Part shown: positions 1 through 7,462 of the stretch, one piece after another | Numbering within the stretch: the stretch's first letter is position 1 | How the letters are laid out: each line of letters starts with the position of its first letter | Assembly (NCBI GenBank): GCA_021731425.1 | Contig: JAKFXJ010000043.1 | Location: 1-8,480 of the forward strand | Reading direction: 5' to 3' | Source of the DNA: Limnohabitans sp. | Lineage (GTDB): Bacteria > Pseudomonadota > Gammaproteobacteria > Burkholderiales > Burkholderiaceae_C | Length of the DNA: 8,480 bases | Notes under the pieces: model-generated | Seen by the model: the letters and a program-made list of their open reading frames with translations, nothing else | Database searches by the model: none | Told to the model about the DNA's origin: nothing | Made by a program: the position numbers and the translations under genes

Positions 1-1
1 A

Positions 2-373
2 GGCAGTCAAGTCAGCACCGTCAATGGCCAAGCTGTGATCGTGCTTCAAGACAGTTTCGACCGCGCATGGCGGCGTACGGGTGTGGCCTTGGACCGCAGC
101 GGCTTCACGGTAGAAGACCGCGACCGGATGGCCGGGGTTTACTTTGTGCGTTATGTCGCCGCCGGCACCAGCAGCGAACCGACAGGCTTTCTGGGACGCA
201 TCTTTAGCAGCAAGAAAGACACCCCTTCAACGCTGACCAAATACCAGATCAAAGTCATTTCCTCAGGAGAGAACCAAAGCGCCATTCGCGTGTTGACGGC
301 CACGGGTCAACCCGAACCATCGGCCCAGGATGCAGAGCGAATTTTGAAGTTGATTGCGGCCGAATTGCGCTGA
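2..373 (+). CDS. bamC: Outer membrane protein assembly factor BamC, C-terminal part (5' truncated by window edge)
   Basis: The frame is open from the first bases of the window to TGA at 371-373, about 123 residues of a larger protein; the signal peptide, lipobox and first domain lie outside. BamC (NlpB/DapX family) is a lipoprotein of the Bam complex that inserts beta-barrel proteins into the outer membrane. The visible part looks like the second helix-grip domain: a start like VIVLQDSFDRAWRRTGVALD, then GFTVEDRDR, then a strand GVYFVRYV, a variable loop with FLGRIFSSKK, a second strand YQIKVIS, and a final helix with AERILKLIAAELR. The phrase DRAWRRxGxALDRxGFTVEDRDR followed by YFVRYV is my basis for the name. 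The GTG at 35 is an internal Val codon, not a start. The gene is followed 18 bases later by a strong terminator, so it is the last gene of its transcript. No defect is seen in the visible part. Confidence 0.88.
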   Translation, partial: GSQVSTVNGQAVIVLQDSFDRAWRRTGVALDRSGFTVEDRDRMAGVYFVRYVAAGTSSEPTGFLGRIFSSKKDTPSTLTKYQIKVISSGENQSAIRVLTATGQPEPSAQDAERILKLIAAELR

Positions 374-391
374 GCAAGAAAATTCAAGACG

Positions 392-419
392 AAAAAAACC
401 CCGCAAAGCGGGGTTTTTT
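392..419. terminator. Bidirectional intrinsic terminator between bamC and the small lipoprotein gene
   Basis: Stem CCCCGC (399-404), loop AAA, stem GCGGGG (408-413), preceded by seven A (392-398) and followed by six T (414-419). Because the A-run and T-run are symmetrical, the element reads as a Rho-independent terminator on both strands. It lies 18 bases after the bamC stop and 34 bases beyond the stop of the convergent gene at 454-645, so it most likely ends both transcripts. Confidence 0.92.
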
Positions 420-453
420 CATGACCCATCCGGTTTGCACCGGATGAATAAGA

Positions 454-645
454 TCACTTGGCAGCAGATGCGTCAGCTGCTGGAGCCGATGCGTCAGCAG
501 CTGGAGCAGCGGCAGGAGCCGATGCGTCAGCAGCTGGGGCAGCAGCTGGAGCTGGTGCGGGTGCAGGAGCTGCAGCTTCTTTTTTGCCGCAAGCGGACAA
601 AGCAGCAGCAGCGACGATAACGGCCAGAACGAGGGACTTGTTCAT
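454..645 (-). CDS. Small Ala/Pro-rich lipoprotein with internal repeats (63 aa), function unknown
   Basis: A 63-residue protein starting MNKSLVLAVIVAAAALSACGKK. The N-terminus is a lipoprotein signal: N-K in the n-region, hydrophobic residues 5-17, and lipobox LSAC at 16-19, with Cys19 the predicted lipidated residue. The mature part is only about 45 residues, almost all Ala, Pro, Asp and Ser after a short basic GKKE. It consists of an APAPAPA run, two copies of the 11-residue unit PAAAPAADASA, a shortened copy PAADASA, and a final AAK. It should be an unstructured tail anchored to a membrane; Gly follows the Cys, so there is no Asp+2 inner-membrane retention signal and outer-membrane sorting is likely. 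The start at 645 is chosen over an in-frame ATG at 678 because AGGA (654-657) stands 8 bases upstream and the signal begins there. It has its own promoter and a 5' leader of about 108 bases. I do not recognise a named family; alternative names would be guesses. Confidence 0.78.
   Translation of the reverse strand: MNKSLVLAVIVAAAALSACGKKEAAAPAPAPAPAAAPAADASAPAAAPAADASAPAADASAAK
464..537 (-). repeat. In-frame tandem repeat inside the small lipoprotein gene
   Basis: On the + strand the 20-base word GCCGATGCGTCAGCAGCTGG occurs identically at 485-504 and 518-537 (period 33 bases, 11 codons). A version with two changes, GCAGATGCGTCAGCTGCTGG, is at 464-483 (offset 21 bases, 7 codons). All offsets are multiples of three, so copy-number change would keep the frame. 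The units encode the PAADASA core of the mature lipoprotein. Confidence 0.9.
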
Positions 646-690
646 TTTGATTTTCCTAATGTGTGAATGTAAAAACAATTTCCGGAAACT

Positions 691-719
691 GTTTCAACGG
701 TGGTTAAAGCCGTCGAAAC
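691..719 (-). promoter_or_regulatory. Hairpin in the 5' leader of the small lipoprotein gene
   Basis: GTTTCAACGG (691-700) and CCGTCGAAAC (710-719) form an inverted repeat of 10 pairs with one non-Watson-Crick position (a G-U pair in the minus-strand RNA) and a 9-base loop. It lies inside the predicted leader of the gene starting at 645. A perfect palindrome TTTCCGGAAA (679-688) and the overlapping GAAACTGTTTC (685-695) follow on the minus-strand transcript, so the 691-695 arm can pair either with the upstream arm or with the downstream GTTTC. This suggests alternative folds; a regulatory role is inference only. Confidence 0.5.
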
Positions 720-759
720 CGAGCCAAAAGCACTCGAGCTCTTTTGTACTCAGCCTTGG

Positions 760-790
760 ATTATAGCGTTTTCCCTAGTCCATCAGACAA
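760..790 (-). promoter_or_regulatory. Candidate sigma-70 promoter of the small lipoprotein gene
   Basis: On the minus strand a perfect TATAAT lies at 765-760, with TTGTCT (790-785, four of six consensus positions) upstream. The spacer is 19 bases, longer than the ideal 17. Transcription would start near 753, giving a leader of about 108 bases before the ATG at 645. The -10 match is strong, the -35 match moderate. Confidence 0.6.
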
Positions 791-805
791 ATACTGACCG
801 CTGGC

Positions 806-824
806 TTGCATTAATTTGATGCAA
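806..824. repeat. Short AT-rich inverted repeat downstream of roxA
   Basis: TTGCAT (806-811) and ATGCAA (819-824) flank a 7-base loop. It lies 19 bases beyond the roxA stop on the minus strand. The T-run on that strand precedes the stem instead of following it, so it does not look like an intrinsic terminator. No other clear roxA terminator was found between 646 and 843. Confidence 0.4.
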
Positions 825-843
825 AAAATATCGAATAGCCTGT

Positions 844-1965
844 TCAAAGGGTTTTTAACCAACCGGCACCAGCCCAATCAAGCAACGCTTCTTTGGCATC
901 TGCACTCAAAACCTGGATTTTCTGAGGTGAAATAACCCGTTCATCGGCCAATTGACGCAAAACCACAGCATCACGCCCGCCGACCTTGAAGCCCTCGCCA
1001 TTGATGAAGACGTGTTTGTCGTCGTACATCATCTTGCTGCGGCGGTCCAGGCGCAAGCCCATCGACAAATCAGGCGCCACTTCGGCATCCTCGAACCAGA
1101 CATTGGCTTTGGGCTCAGTCAGGTACTCGCCCAGCAAACTGTCCAGCAAGTCTGGGTTTTGAAGCGCTTTATCCACCACTTGCCGCGCAAAGCCAGCCAA
1201 AGACTGCGGAATGGCAGCAGGTGATGACATCGCCCCTTGTTTCGGATCCCGATAAATGGCGTCCCCCACACCGTCAAACGCTTCATCGGCCAAGCCCAGC
1301 AACAACTCGCGGGCCAACTCGCCCTCTTGAGGCGCCCGAAAGCCAATCGACCAGGTCATGCATTCGCCTTCGGCCACACCATCGTGGGCATATTTGGGGG
1401 GTAAATAAAGCATGTCGCCAGGGTTGAGCACAAACTCTTCTTCCGCTTCAAAATTTTGCAAAATCTTGAGCGGCACGCCCGGCTGAAGACTCAAGTCTTT
1501 GTTGCGGCCAATGCGCCAGCGGCGCTGCCCATGGGCCTGCAACAAAAACACGTCGTAGCTGTCAAAGTGCGGCCCCACGCCACCGCCATCGGTGGCATAG
1601 CTGATCATCACATCGTCCAGCCGTGCATCAGGCACAAAGCGGAACTGCTGCATCAGCGCGTGGACGCCGTCGTGGTGCAAGTCGACGCCTTGCACCAGAA
1701 AGGTCCATTTTTTCTGGCTGAAGGGCGGCAGACTGCGCTTAGGGAACGGACCATGCTTCATCTTCCAGCCCTTGGGCGAGTCCACGATCAAACGCGACTC
1801 CACGCCCTCCTCACCCGCCAAGGCCACCAAGTCAGCGCGGCCCACACACGGCACAAAACCCGGGATCGCGTTGCGCACCAGCAAGGGCTTTTTTTGCCAG
1901 TGGCGCTTCATGAATTGGCTGGGGCTGAGCCCACCGAGCAGGGCCAAAGGTTGTTCTGTGTTCAT
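844..1965 (-). CDS. roxA: Ribosomal protein L16 arginine 3-hydroxylase (JmjC/cupin oxygenase, YcfD-like)
   Basis: A 373-residue protein, equal in length to E. coli YcfD/RoxA, the Fe(II)/2-oxoglutarate oxygenase that hydroxylates an arginine of 50S protein L16 in the cytoplasm. Family landmarks occur in order: FMKRHWQKKPLLVR (18-31), ESRL (56-59), HGPF (71-74), W-FLVQGV (87-94), DDVMISYATDGGGVGPHFD (117-135), YDVFLLQ (137-143), RRWRIG (148-153), LNPGDMLYLPP (180-190) and SIGFRAP (206-212). The iron triad is His133, Asp135 and His194, and Arg148 sits where the 2-oxoglutarate-binding arginine lies in E. coli. The C-terminal half is the less conserved dimerisation/winged-helix region. The ATG at 1965 is chosen by alignment to the E. 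coli start; the open frame extends upstream across slyD but shows no family similarity there. No strong Shine-Dalgarno is seen. It is divergent from slyD; L16 is the substrate by homology, not shown here. Confidence 0.9.
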   Translation of the reverse strand: MNTEQPLALLGGLSPSQFMKRHWQKKPLLVRNAIPGFVPCVGRADLVALAGEEGVESRLIVDSPKGWKMKHGPFPKRSLPPFSQKKWTFLVQGVDLHHDGVHALMQQFRFVPDARLDDVMISYATDGGGVGPHFDSYDVFLLQAHGQRRWRIGRNKDLSLQPGVPLKILQNFEAEEEFVLNPGDMLYLPPKYAHDGVAEGECMTWSIGFRAPQEGELARELLLGLADEAFDGVGDAIYRDPKQGAMSSPAAIPQSLAGFARQVVDKALQNPDLLDSLLGEYLTEPKANVWFEDAEVAPDLSMGLRLDRRSKMMYDDKHVFINGEGFKVGGRDAVVLRQLADERVISPQKIQVLSADAKEALLDWAGAGWLKTL

Positions 1966-2012
1966 GGGGATGTTCCAGTTGCGCAAGTCAAAAGACCAAC
2001 ACTCAAAGACAA

Positions 2013-2033
2013 GGCGGCCAAAAACAGGCCGCC
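2013..2033. repeat. GC-rich perfect hairpin in the roxA-slyD divergent region
   Basis: GGCGGCC (2013-2019) and GGCCGCC (2027-2033) are perfect 7-base inverted arms around an AAAAACA loop. No T-run follows on either strand, so it is not a standard terminator. It lies 19 bases upstream of the slyD start and 47 bases upstream of the roxA start, and could sit in the roxA leader or act as a protein site. Confidence 0.6.
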
Positions 2034-2037
2034 AAAC

Positions 2038-2053
2038 TGCGACAATTGTCCTA
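2038..2053 (+). promoter_or_regulatory. Palindrome and candidate extended -10 directly at the slyD start
   Basis: TGC followed by GACAAT (2041-2046) resembles an extended -10 promoter element. Seven bases after its last position is A2053, the first base of the slyD ATG, so the transcript would be leaderless, matching the lack of a Shine-Dalgarno. The same bases form the perfect 10-bp palindrome GACAATTGTC (2041-2050), so an operator is an alternative reading. No convincing -35 was found. Confidence 0.4.
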
Positions 2054-2586
2054 TGGAAATCAAGACACCTTCTGTGGTCGCACTGACCTGGACACTCAAA
2101 GACACGCTGGGCGAAGTTCTGGACACCCTGGACGAGCCCGTTGAATTTTTCATCGGCGGCCAAGACCTGCTGCCCAAGATCGAGGAAGCCCTGCAAGGCC
2201 ACGAAAAAGGCGCCAAGGTCGACCTGCACCTGGAGCCCGAAGACGCCTTTGGCGACTTCAACGAAGAGCTGCTTTTCTTGGAGCCGCTGGCCCTCTTTCC
2301 CGAAGGGCTGGAGCCCGGCCTCACGATCGAAGGCACCGCCTTGCCCGAGGGCTGCCACCCCGACGCACCGCGCAACGTGCTCTACACCGTCACCGAAATC
2401 TACCCCGAGCATGTGGTGCTAGACGGCAACCACCCGCTTTCGGGCATTGCGCTGCGTTTGCACCTGAAGGTGGAATCGGTGCGCGAGCCGACCGAAGCCG
2501 AAGTGGGCAGCGGCAGCTGCGGCACGGGATTTTTCAAAATCGAGGTGGGCGATGAAGGCAGCCTGACGGTGCCCACGCTGCACTGA
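2053..2586 (+). CDS. slyD: SlyD-type FKBP peptidyl-prolyl cis-trans isomerase
   Basis: A 177-residue cytoplasmic FKBP-type prolyl isomerase and probable chaperone. The first half of the FKBP domain runs from about residue 8 to 70, with TLGEVLDT (18-25), FFIGGQDLLPKIEEALQGH (32-50), GAKVDLHLEPEDAFG (53-67). The inserted flap domain typical of SlyD follows (about 71-125), then VVLDGNHPLSG and the closing strand with VESVREPTEAEV, the most diagnostic phrases. Unlike E. coli SlyD (196 residues) there is no His/Cys-rich metal-binding tail; instead a short tail with a single Cys in GSGSCGTGFF. A nickel-delivery role is therefore not supported. The start at 2053 is set by the family N-terminus; the frame stays open upstream but that part overlaps roxA antisense and shows no family match. 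No Shine-Dalgarno is visible. The gene is monocistronic, ending in a terminator 23 bases after its stop. Confidence 0.87.
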   Translation: MEIKTPSVVALTWTLKDTLGEVLDTLDEPVEFFIGGQDLLPKIEEALQGHEKGAKVDLHLEPEDAFGDFNEELLFLEPLALFPEGLEPGLTIEGTALPEGCHPDAPRNVLYTVTEIYPEHVVLDGNHPLSGIALRLHLKVESVREPTEAEVGSGSCGTGFFKIEVGDEGSLTVPTLH

Positions 2587-2609
2587 GCCCCTTGAACAGC
2601 CCCAATAGC

Positions 2610-2635
2610 AGCGCCCTGAGGGGCGCTTATTTTTT
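2610..2635 (+). terminator. Intrinsic terminator of slyD, overlapping the 3' end of dut
   Basis: Stem AGCGCCC (2610-2616), loop TGAG, stem GGGCGCT (2621-2627), followed on the + strand by TTATTTTTT to 2635. This is a good Rho-independent terminator for slyD. The T-tract (2627-2635) is the reverse complement of the final AAA AAA TAA of dut. On the minus strand the hairpin follows the dut stop directly but lacks a T-run after it, so dut itself may end elsewhere or by Rho. Confidence 0.88.
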
Positions 2636-3076
2636 GCCGGTCGAGCCGTAGCCGCCTTCGCCACGCTCACTGGCTATATCGAAGTCTGTCACCACATTGA
2701 ATGTGGCCTGCACCACTGGCACGATGACCATTTGTGCGATGCGCTCCATCGGCTCGATGGTGAAAGCCACATCGCTGCGGTTCCAGGCGCTGACCATCAA
2801 TTGCCCCTGGTAATCACTGTCAATCAAACCCACCAAGTTCCCCAGCACGATGCCGTGCTTGTGGCCCAAACCCGAGCGCGGCAAGAGCATGGCGGCGTAA
2901 GCCGGGTCTTTCAGGTGCACCGCAATGCCCGTGGGCACCAGTTGCCATGCGTTGGGTTGCAGGGTCAAAGGTTCGTTCAGGCAAGCACGCAAATCCAGAC
3001 CCGCGCTGCCTGACGTTGCGTAGGCGGGCAGTTGATCGGCCATGCGGGCGTCGATGATTTTGAGGTCGATGTTCAT
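2627..3076 (-). CDS. dut: Deoxyuridine 5'-triphosphate nucleotidohydrolase (dUTPase)
   Basis: A 149-residue homotrimer-type dUTPase that hydrolyses dUTP to dUMP and pyrophosphate, keeping uracil out of DNA and supplying dUMP for dTTP synthesis. All five family motifs are present: motif 1 [10 protein letters not shown] (22-31), motif 2 [13 protein letters not shown] (64-76), motif 3 [15 protein letters not shown] (79-93) with the catalytic Asp86, motif 4 [11 protein letters not shown] (111-121), and the C-terminal P-loop-like motif 5 with [12 protein letters not shown]. The length is normal (about 150). The ATG at 3076 is chosen over an in-frame upstream ATG at 3124 because AGGA (3083-3086) stands 6 bases before it and the family N-terminus begins near [11 protein letters not shown]. 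It follows coaBC by 63 bases on the same strand, so the two probably share a transcript. Its last codons double as the T-tract of the facing slyD terminator. Confidence 0.97.
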   Translation of the reverse strand: MNIDLKIIDARMADQLPAYATSGSAGLDLRACLNEPLTLQPNAWQLVPTGIAVHLKDPAYAAMLLPRSGLGHKHGIVLGNLVGLIDSDYQGQLMVSAWNRSDVAFTIEPMERIAQMVIVPVVQATFNVVTDFDIASERGEGGYGSTGKK

Positions 3077-3139
3077 TGGCAATCCTGGATTTTGTACAGC
3101 GCCCAGGACCCAAGGCCATGGCACGCCAAAAAGGGAAAT

Positions 3140-4351
3140 CTATTTCAAACGATGGGCAATGTCGTCGATCAGCTGCACCGCCAAGGCTTGCTTGCTGGCA
3201 CGAGGCAACTCACGAGCGCCCGCTGGGTCCACCAAAAGCAAGGCGTTGTCGTCTTGGCCAAAAGTGGCAGGACCAATATTGCCCACCAACAGCGGCACCC
3301 CCTTGCGAAGGCGCTTGGCCGTGGCATGCGCCAGCAGATCGTGGCTTTCGGCCGCAAAACCCACACAAAACAATTCGCCCGATGCGCCACGCGGAGACTG
3401 CGCGATGGTGGCCAGAATGTCCGGGTTCTCCACAAAGCTCAGCTGGGGTGCGTCGCCTGAGCCGTCTTTTTTGATCTTCTGATCGGCCGAATGGGCTGGT
3501 CGCCAATCGGCCACTGCGGCCGTGGCGATGAACACATCGGCCGCATGGGCGTGCAATTGCACCGCGTCGAGCATTTGACGGGCCGAACGCACATCCACCC
3601 GCTGCACGCCCCGCGGTGTGGGCAAATGCACAGGCCACGCGACCAGCGTGACGCTCGCCCCCGCCATGCGGGCTGCACGCGCGATGGCAAAACCCATCTT
3701 GCCACTCGATAAGTTGGTGATGCCGCGTACCGGGTCGATCGCCTCGTAAGTGGGCCCTGCCGTGACCAGCACCGACTTGCCGGACATCACCTTGGGCGTG
3801 AAAAACGCTTCCAGGTCTTCCAAAATTTCATCGGCTTCAAGCATTCGGCCGTCGCCCGTCTCGCCACAAGCCTGGTCGCCCTGCCCCACATCCAGCACAT
3901 GGATGCCGTCGGCTTTGAGCTGGGCCACATTGCGCTGCGTGGCCGGGTTGGACCACATTTCGCGGTTCATGGCCGGGGCCACGATGAGCGGCACCTTGTC
4001 CAGCGGCCGCGCCAGGCACATGAGGCTGAGCAGCTCATCTGCGCCACCGTGCAGCAGTTTGGCCATGAAGTCCGCGCTGGCTGGTGCCACCACAATCGCA
4101 TCGGCCTCGCGGCTCAAATTGATGTGCGCCATGTTGTTGGCTTCACGCGGGTCCCACTGCGAGGTGTAAACCGGCCGACCCGACAAGGCCTGCATGGTCA
4201 CCGCCGTCATGAAGTGCTCGGCCGCCTCGGTCATCACGACCTGCACCGTCACGCCTGCCTTGACCAAGGCGCGGCAGAGTTCTGCCGACTTGAAGGCTGC
4301 AATGCCGCCCGACAAGCCCAGAACGATGTGTTTTCCAGCCAATGTGCTCAT
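3140..4351 (-). CDS. coaBC: Bifunctional phosphopantothenoylcysteine decarboxylase / phosphopantothenate-cysteine ligase
   Basis: A 403-residue bifunctional enzyme for the two middle steps of coenzyme A synthesis: CTP-dependent coupling of cysteine to 4'-phosphopantothenate (C-terminal CoaB half) and FMN-dependent decarboxylation of the product (N-terminal CoaC half). CoaC, residues 1 to about 185: flavin-binding LGLSGGIAAFKSAEL (11-25), the catalytic His76 in NMAHINLS, APASADFMAKLLHGGADEL (89-107), the PAMN motif (126-129), and the substrate lid ACGETGDGRM (161-170) with Cys162. CoaB, about 190-403: LVTAGPTYEAIDPVRGITNLSSGKMG (195-220), ATAAVADWRP (276-285), the KIKK lysine motif (292-295), VENPDIL (307-313) and VGFAAES (330-336). 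The start at 4351 fits the family; no clear Shine-Dalgarno. Its need for CTP and its position divergent from pyrG are suggestive but probably coincidental. dut follows 63 bases downstream. Confidence 0.97.
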   Translation of the reverse strand: MSTLAGKHIVLGLSGGIAAFKSAELCRALVKAGVTVQVVMTEAAEHFMTAVTMQALSGRPVYTSQWDPREANNMAHINLSREADAIVVAPASADFMAKLLHGGADELLSLMCLARPLDKVPLIVAPAMNREMWSNPATQRNVAQLKADGIHVLDVGQGDQACGETGDGRMLEADEILEDLEAFFTPKVMSGKSVLVTAGPTYEAIDPVRGITNLSSGKMGFAIARAARMAGASVTLVAWPVHLPTPRGVQRVDVRSARQMLDAVQLHAHAADVFIATAAVADWRPAHSADQKIKKDGSGDAPQLSFVENPDILATIAQSPRGASGELFCVGFAAESHDLLAHATAKRLRKGVPLLVGNIGPATFGQDDNALLLVDPAGARELPRASKQALAVQLIDDIAHRLK

Positions 4352-4430
4352 GGCTGGGGAATGTAGCAGACCGCTGCATTCAATGCGAAATCACTTGAGC
4401 GCAGGACGGGAGAACATTGACCGCAACGCA

Positions 4431-6262
<1,832 letters not shown>

Positions 6263-6273
6263 AACACCCCAAC

Positions 6274-6278
6274 AAGGA
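6274..6278 (+). promoter_or_regulatory. Ribosome binding site of kdsA
   Basis: AAGGA ends 7 bases before the ATG at 6286, in a 23-base gap after pyrG. It is the clearest Shine-Dalgarno in this operon and supports the chosen kdsA start. Confidence 0.8.
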
Positions 6279-6285
6279 CGCTGCC

Positions 6286-7140
6286 ATGAAACTGTGTGGA
6301 TTTGACGTTGGACTGAACCAGCCCTTCTTTCTGATCGCGGGCACCTGCTCCATCGAAGGCTTGGAGATGTCCCTGGAAGTGGCCGGTCGCCTCAAAGAGG
6401 CATGCACCTCGCTGGGCATCCCCTTCATTTACAAAGGCTCGTTCGACAAAGCCAACCGCTCCTCGGGCAGCACCAAGCGCGGTGTGGGCATCGACGCAGG
6501 CCTGAAGATCCTCGATGAAGTCCGCCGCCAAATTGGCGTACCCATCCTCACCGATGTGCACGACGAGTCTCAGGTCAAGACTGTGGCCAGCGTGGTCGAT
6601 GTGTTGCAGACGCCCGCCTTTTTGTGCCGCCAGACCGATTTCATCCGCGCTGTGGCGCAATCGGGCAAGCCGGTCAACATCAAGAAGGGCCAGTTTTTGG
6701 CCCCTTGGGACATGAAAAACGTCATCGACAAAGCCCGCGACGCTGCACGCGAAGTCGGTTTGCCCGAAGACAACTTCCTGGCCTGCGAGCGTGGTGTGAG
6801 CTTTGGCTACAACAACCTGGTGGCCGACATGACCAGCCTGGCCGAGATGCGCAAAACCGGCGCCCCGGTGGTGTTTGACGTGACCCACTCGGTCCAAAAG
6901 CCCGGTGGCCAAGGCACCAGCAGCGGCGGCGCCCGCGAGATGGTGCCCGTGCTGGCCCGTGCGGGTGTGGCCGCAGGTGTTGCTGGCCTCTTCATGGAGA
7001 CCCATCCTAAACCTGCCGAGGCTTGGTCTGACGGCCCCAACGCAGTGCCTTTGGGTCGCATGAAAGCCCTGCTCGAGACCTTGGTGCAACTCGATTCCGT
7101 CACCAAAAAGAACCCCTTTTTAGAGGATGATTTCTCATGA
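6286..7140 (+). CDS. kdsA: 3-deoxy-8-phosphooctulonate synthase (KDO-8-phosphate synthase), metal-type
   Basis: A 284-residue enzyme condensing PEP with D-arabinose 5-phosphate to KDO 8-phosphate, a committed step to the KDO of lipid A-core LPS. Family motifs of the TIM barrel are [11 protein letters not shown] (15-25), [12 protein letters not shown] (49-60), [11 protein letters not shown] (67-77), PILTDVHD (86-93), [12 protein letters not shown] (107-118), [12 protein letters not shown] (129-140), [16 protein letters not shown] (167-182), [14 protein letters not shown] (197-210) and [18 protein letters not shown] (236-253). Cys21 occupies the position that is Cys in metal-dependent KDO8P synthases (Aquifex Cys11) and Asn in the metal-independent E. 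coli enzyme; His201, Glu238 and Asp249 fit the other ligands. A divalent-metal enzyme is therefore predicted. The start has a good Shine-Dalgarno (AAGGA). It lies 23 bases after pyrG, and its TGA overlaps the next ATG by ATGA, indicating translational coupling. Confidence 0.97.
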   Translation: MKLCGFDVGLNQPFFLIAGTCSIEGLEMSLEVAGRLKEACTSLGIPFIYKGSFDKANRSSGSTKRGVGIDAGLKILDEVRRQIGVPILTDVHDESQVKTVASVVDVLQTPAFLCRQTDFIRAVAQSGKPVNIKKGQFLAPWDMKNVIDKARDAAREVGLPEDNFLACERGVSFGYNNLVADMTSLAEMRKTGAPVVFDVTHSVQKPGGQGTSSGGAREMVPVLARAGVAAGVAGLFMETHPKPAEAWSDGPNAVPLGRMKALLETLVQLDSVTKKNPFLEDDFS

Positions 7141-7424
7141 GCGGCTATATCATCGCCCACGTCCAAGTGACCAATCCCACCCAGTACGAAGAATACAAAA
7201 AGTGGTCCACCGCCGCCATGAAAACCGCTGCCGCCGAAGTGTGTGTGCGCGGCGGCCAGGTGCAAGTGCTTGAAGGCGATTGGGCCCCTGAGCGCATCGT
7301 GGTCCTGAAGTTCCCCTCGTTCGAGGCTGCCAAGGCTTTTTACGAACTGCCCGAATACCTGAAAGCCCGTGAAGCCCGCGCAGGCGCGGCCATCATGCGC
7401 ATGGTAGCCGTCGAAGGCGTCTGA
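7137..7424 (+). CDS. DUF1330 family protein, small alpha-beta barrel fold, function unknown
   Basis: A 95-residue protein of the DUF1330 family, expected to form a dimeric ferredoxin-like alpha+beta barrel; no signal peptide or membrane segment, so cytoplasmic. The family pattern is visible: opening strand [21 protein letters not shown] (3-23), then [42 protein letters not shown] (37-78), where RGG, LEG-W-P-R-VVL-FPS, A--FY and EYLKAR are the conserved elements, and a last strand MRMVAVEGV (87-95). The biochemical role of DUF1330 is not established. The start overlaps the kdsA stop (ATGA, 7137-7140), with AGAGGA 9 bases upstream, so it is translationally coupled to kdsA, and eno begins 50 bases later. 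The location inside a kdsA-eno operon hints at a role linked to these steps, but this is inference only. Confidence 0.85.
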   Translation: MSGYIIAHVQVTNPTQYEEYKKWSTAAMKTAAAEVCVRGGQVQVLEGDWAPERIVVLKFPSFEAAKAFYELPEYLKAREARAGAAIMRMVAVEGV

Positions 7425-7462
7425 CCTGCTGGCCAGAGCAACCCGTTTTGTTTTTAAATTGA

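Noticed and set aside
354..620. Plus-strand open frame rich in MRQQL repeats opposite the small lipoprotein
   Set aside because: The repeats are the mirror of the PAADASA codons; the minus-strand frame has a lipoprotein signal, a good Shine-Dalgarno and a promoter, and the plus frame has none.
806..824. TTGCAT/ATGCAA inverted repeat as roxA terminator
   Set aside because: On the roxA strand the T-run lies before the stem, not after it, so it does not fit an intrinsic terminator.
1456..2052. Upstream in-frame extension of slyD (about 199 codons) antisense to roxA
   Set aside because: It has no family similarity, overlaps roxA on the other strand, and the SlyD N-terminus begins at the ATG at 2053; high GC codon bias alone explains the open frame.
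1966..2412. Upstream in-frame extension of roxA over slyD on the minus strand
   Set aside because: It is the antisense shadow of slyD; RoxA similarity begins at the ATG at 1965 and total length then matches E. coli YcfD.
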